From: Rhizobiaceae bacterium
GTDB lineage: Bacteria > Pseudomonadota > Alphaproteobacteria > Rhizobiales > Rhizobiaceae
Assembly: GCA_023953775.1 (NCBI GenBank)
Contig: JAMLJD010000018.1
Location: 1-64,000 of the forward strand
DNA length: 64,000 nt
Direction: 5' to 3'
This document shows positions 62,946 to 64,000 of the stretch, piece by piece (the first letter of the stretch is position 1; every line of letters starts with the position of its first letter). The position numbers and the translations under genes are program-made. The notes below the pieces were generated by a model. That model worked only from the letters and a program-made list of their open reading frames with translations. It was not told the DNA's origin and ran no database searches.

Positions 62946-64000
62946 ATGGCCGTGCAAACGGACGCCGGAGGCGATGCAGCGCCCAGGGTAGCGCTGCTCA
63001 ACGATCCGAAATTGCGCGCCTGGGTTATCCAGGGCGTGCTGCTGGTGGTTCTGATCTGGCTCGCATGGGCCGGCATCCAGAACATGTTCGCGAACCTCCG
63101 GGCCGCCAATATCGCGTCCGGCTTCGGCTTCCTGTCGCGCAACGCCGGCTTTGCCATCAGCCAGTCGCTGATCGAATACGATCAGGCGACGTCGACATTC
63201 GGCCGCGTCTTTTTCGTCGGCCTTCTCAACACGCTGCTTGTCGCCGGCGTCGGCATTTTCTTCGCCACGATCATCGGGTTCGTCGTCGGCATCGCGCGGC
63301 TTTCCAACAACTGGGTGATCTCGAAAATGGCCACGGCCTATGTCGAGATTCTCCGGAACATCCCGCTGCTGCTTCAGATCTTCGTCTGGTATTTCGCGGT
63401 GCTCAGGCTGCTGCCCGACAGGCGCAGCTCGTGGGACCTCGGCTTCCTCGGGCAGCTCAACATTTCCGGATGGTATGCCCCGAAGCCGGTCTTCTCCGAA
63501 GGGGCTTCCTTCATCGGCTGGGCCTTCCTGGCGGCAATCGTCCTGGCCGTCGTGGTGGCGCGCTGGGCGCGCAAGCGGCAGGAGGCGACGGGCCAGCCTT
63601 TCCCGACCTTCTGGGCCTCGGTCGGCCTCATCGTCGGGCTGCCGCTGATAGCCTATTTCGCCGCCGGCATGCCGCTCAGCTTCGAATATCCGGAGGCCGG
63701 CAATTTCGGTCCGCGCGGCGGCGGTCGCATCTATCCCGAGTTCATTGGCCTGCTTCTGGCGCTGGCCTTCTATACCGCCGCCTTCATCGCCGAGATCGTC
63801 CGGGCCGGCATCCTTGGCGTCAACAGGGGCCAAACCGAAGCGTCCTACGCGCTCGGCCTCAGGCCGGGACAGGCGCTCAGGCTGGTCATCGTGCCCCAGG
63901 CCCTGCGCATCATCATTCCGCCGCTCACCAGCCAGTATCTCAACCTGACCAAGAACTCGTCGCTGGCCGTCGCGATCGCCTATCCGGACCTCGTTTCGGT
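62946..64000 (+). CDS. aapQ: General L-amino acid ABC transporter permease, 5' part (runs off window)
   Basis: The first 351 residues of an inner-membrane permease that pairs with AapJ. The frame is open to the right edge without stop. It begins with a polar N-terminus, TM1 at about 26-44 (W-V-I-Q-G-V-L-L-V-V-L-I-W-L-A-W), several further helices, and the permease signature E-I-L-R-N-I-P-L-L-L-Q. The EAA-like loop E-A-S-Y-A-L-G-L-R-P-G-Q-A-L-R-L-V-I-V-P-Q-A-L-R is the ATPase-coupling motif. AAAGGGGA precedes the ATG. Family length is about 400 aa, so only the end is missing. Confidence 0.92.
   Translation, partial: MAVQTDAGGDAAPRVALLNDPKLRAWVIQGVLLVVLIWLAWAGIQNMFANLRAANIASGFGFLSRNAGFAISQSLIEYDQATSTFGRVFFVGLLNTLLVAGVGIFFATIIGFVVGIARLSNNWVISKMATAYVEILRNIPLLLQIFVWYFAVLRLLPDRRSSWDLGFLGQLNISGWYAPKPVFSEGASFIGWAFLAAIVLAVVVARWARKRQEATGQPFPTFWASVGLIVGLPLIAYFAAGMPLSFEYPEAGNFGPRGGGRIYPEFIGLLLALAFYTAAFIAEIVRAGILGVNRGQTEASYALGLRPGQALRLVIVPQALRIIIPPLTSQYLNLTKNSSLAVAIAYPDLVS

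Overview
This 64 kb window is GC-rich, gene-dense chromosomal DNA from an alphaproteobacterium, most likely of the order Hyphomicrobiales (Rhizobiales). The support is gene content and gene order: fabD-fabG-acpP-fabF-mltG-yicC-gmk converging on rsmA-pdxA-surA-lptD-lptG-lptF, then pepA-holC; purN-purM beside a CDP-alcohol phosphatidyltransferase, an AI-2E permease and hdaA; an NDUFS4-type complex I subunit gene between two tRNA genes; and the start of an aap amino-acid ABC operon. I see no phage, insertion sequence, CRISPR array, rRNA or replication origin. The window is mostly housekeeping with scattered accessory genes.

Layout. 0-2.2 kb: the tail of a rhodanese-like protein and an ABC-2 exporter pair. 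2.4-5.1 kb: a CHASE-PAS-GGDEF-EAL c-di-GMP protein. 5.3-11.7 kb: fatty-acid synthesis, cell-wall and nucleotide genes on the + strand. 11.7-19.3 kb: the LPS-export and outer-membrane assembly operon on the - strand, followed by a PAP2 phosphatase. 20.4-23.7 kb: pepA, holC, a methyltransferase and a membrane protein, closed by a strong hairpin. 23.7-30.1 kb: a HAD hydrolase, an unknown protein, a crotonase, an unknown membrane protein overlapping a gene with a possible lysozyme-like motif, and an ABC-F ATPase. 30.2-34.2 kb: a secreted caspase-like peptidase fused to sixteen 47-residue tetratricopeptide-type repeats, the most unusual gene here. 34.2-46.1 kb: DinB, two GSTs, ndk, a second GGDEF-EAL protein, a YbaY-META fusion, moaE-moaD, pgsA, uvrC, a pteridine-reductase-like SDR, a Ca2+/Na+ exchanger and an outer-membrane beta-barrel. 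46.3-54 kb: an RNase T2, several small secreted or membrane proteins, rlmJ, a molybdopterin oxidoreductase, a ParDE toxin-antitoxin pair with a visible operator, a formamidase and a DUF1801 protein. 54-58.4 kb: purine synthesis and hdaA. 58.4-64 kb: tRNA-Pro, a frameshifted NDUFS4-like gene, tRNA-Arg, metC, PAP2, aapJ and the start of aapQ.

How the genes work together. FabD, ACP, FabG and FabF supply acyl chains. LptF/LptG/LptD with SurA move LPS to and insert proteins in the outer membrane. MltG and the PAP2 phosphatases act on envelope carriers, and the beta-barrel protein is a likely client of this machinery. Two c-di-GMP enzymes, one with and one without a product-inhibition site, suggest separately tuned signalling. 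Start codons were moved from the longest frame when a Shine-Dalgarno sequence, a signal peptide or family alignment pointed to an inner start; the doubtful cases are marked. Function calls rest on motifs and remembered family features, not on searches.
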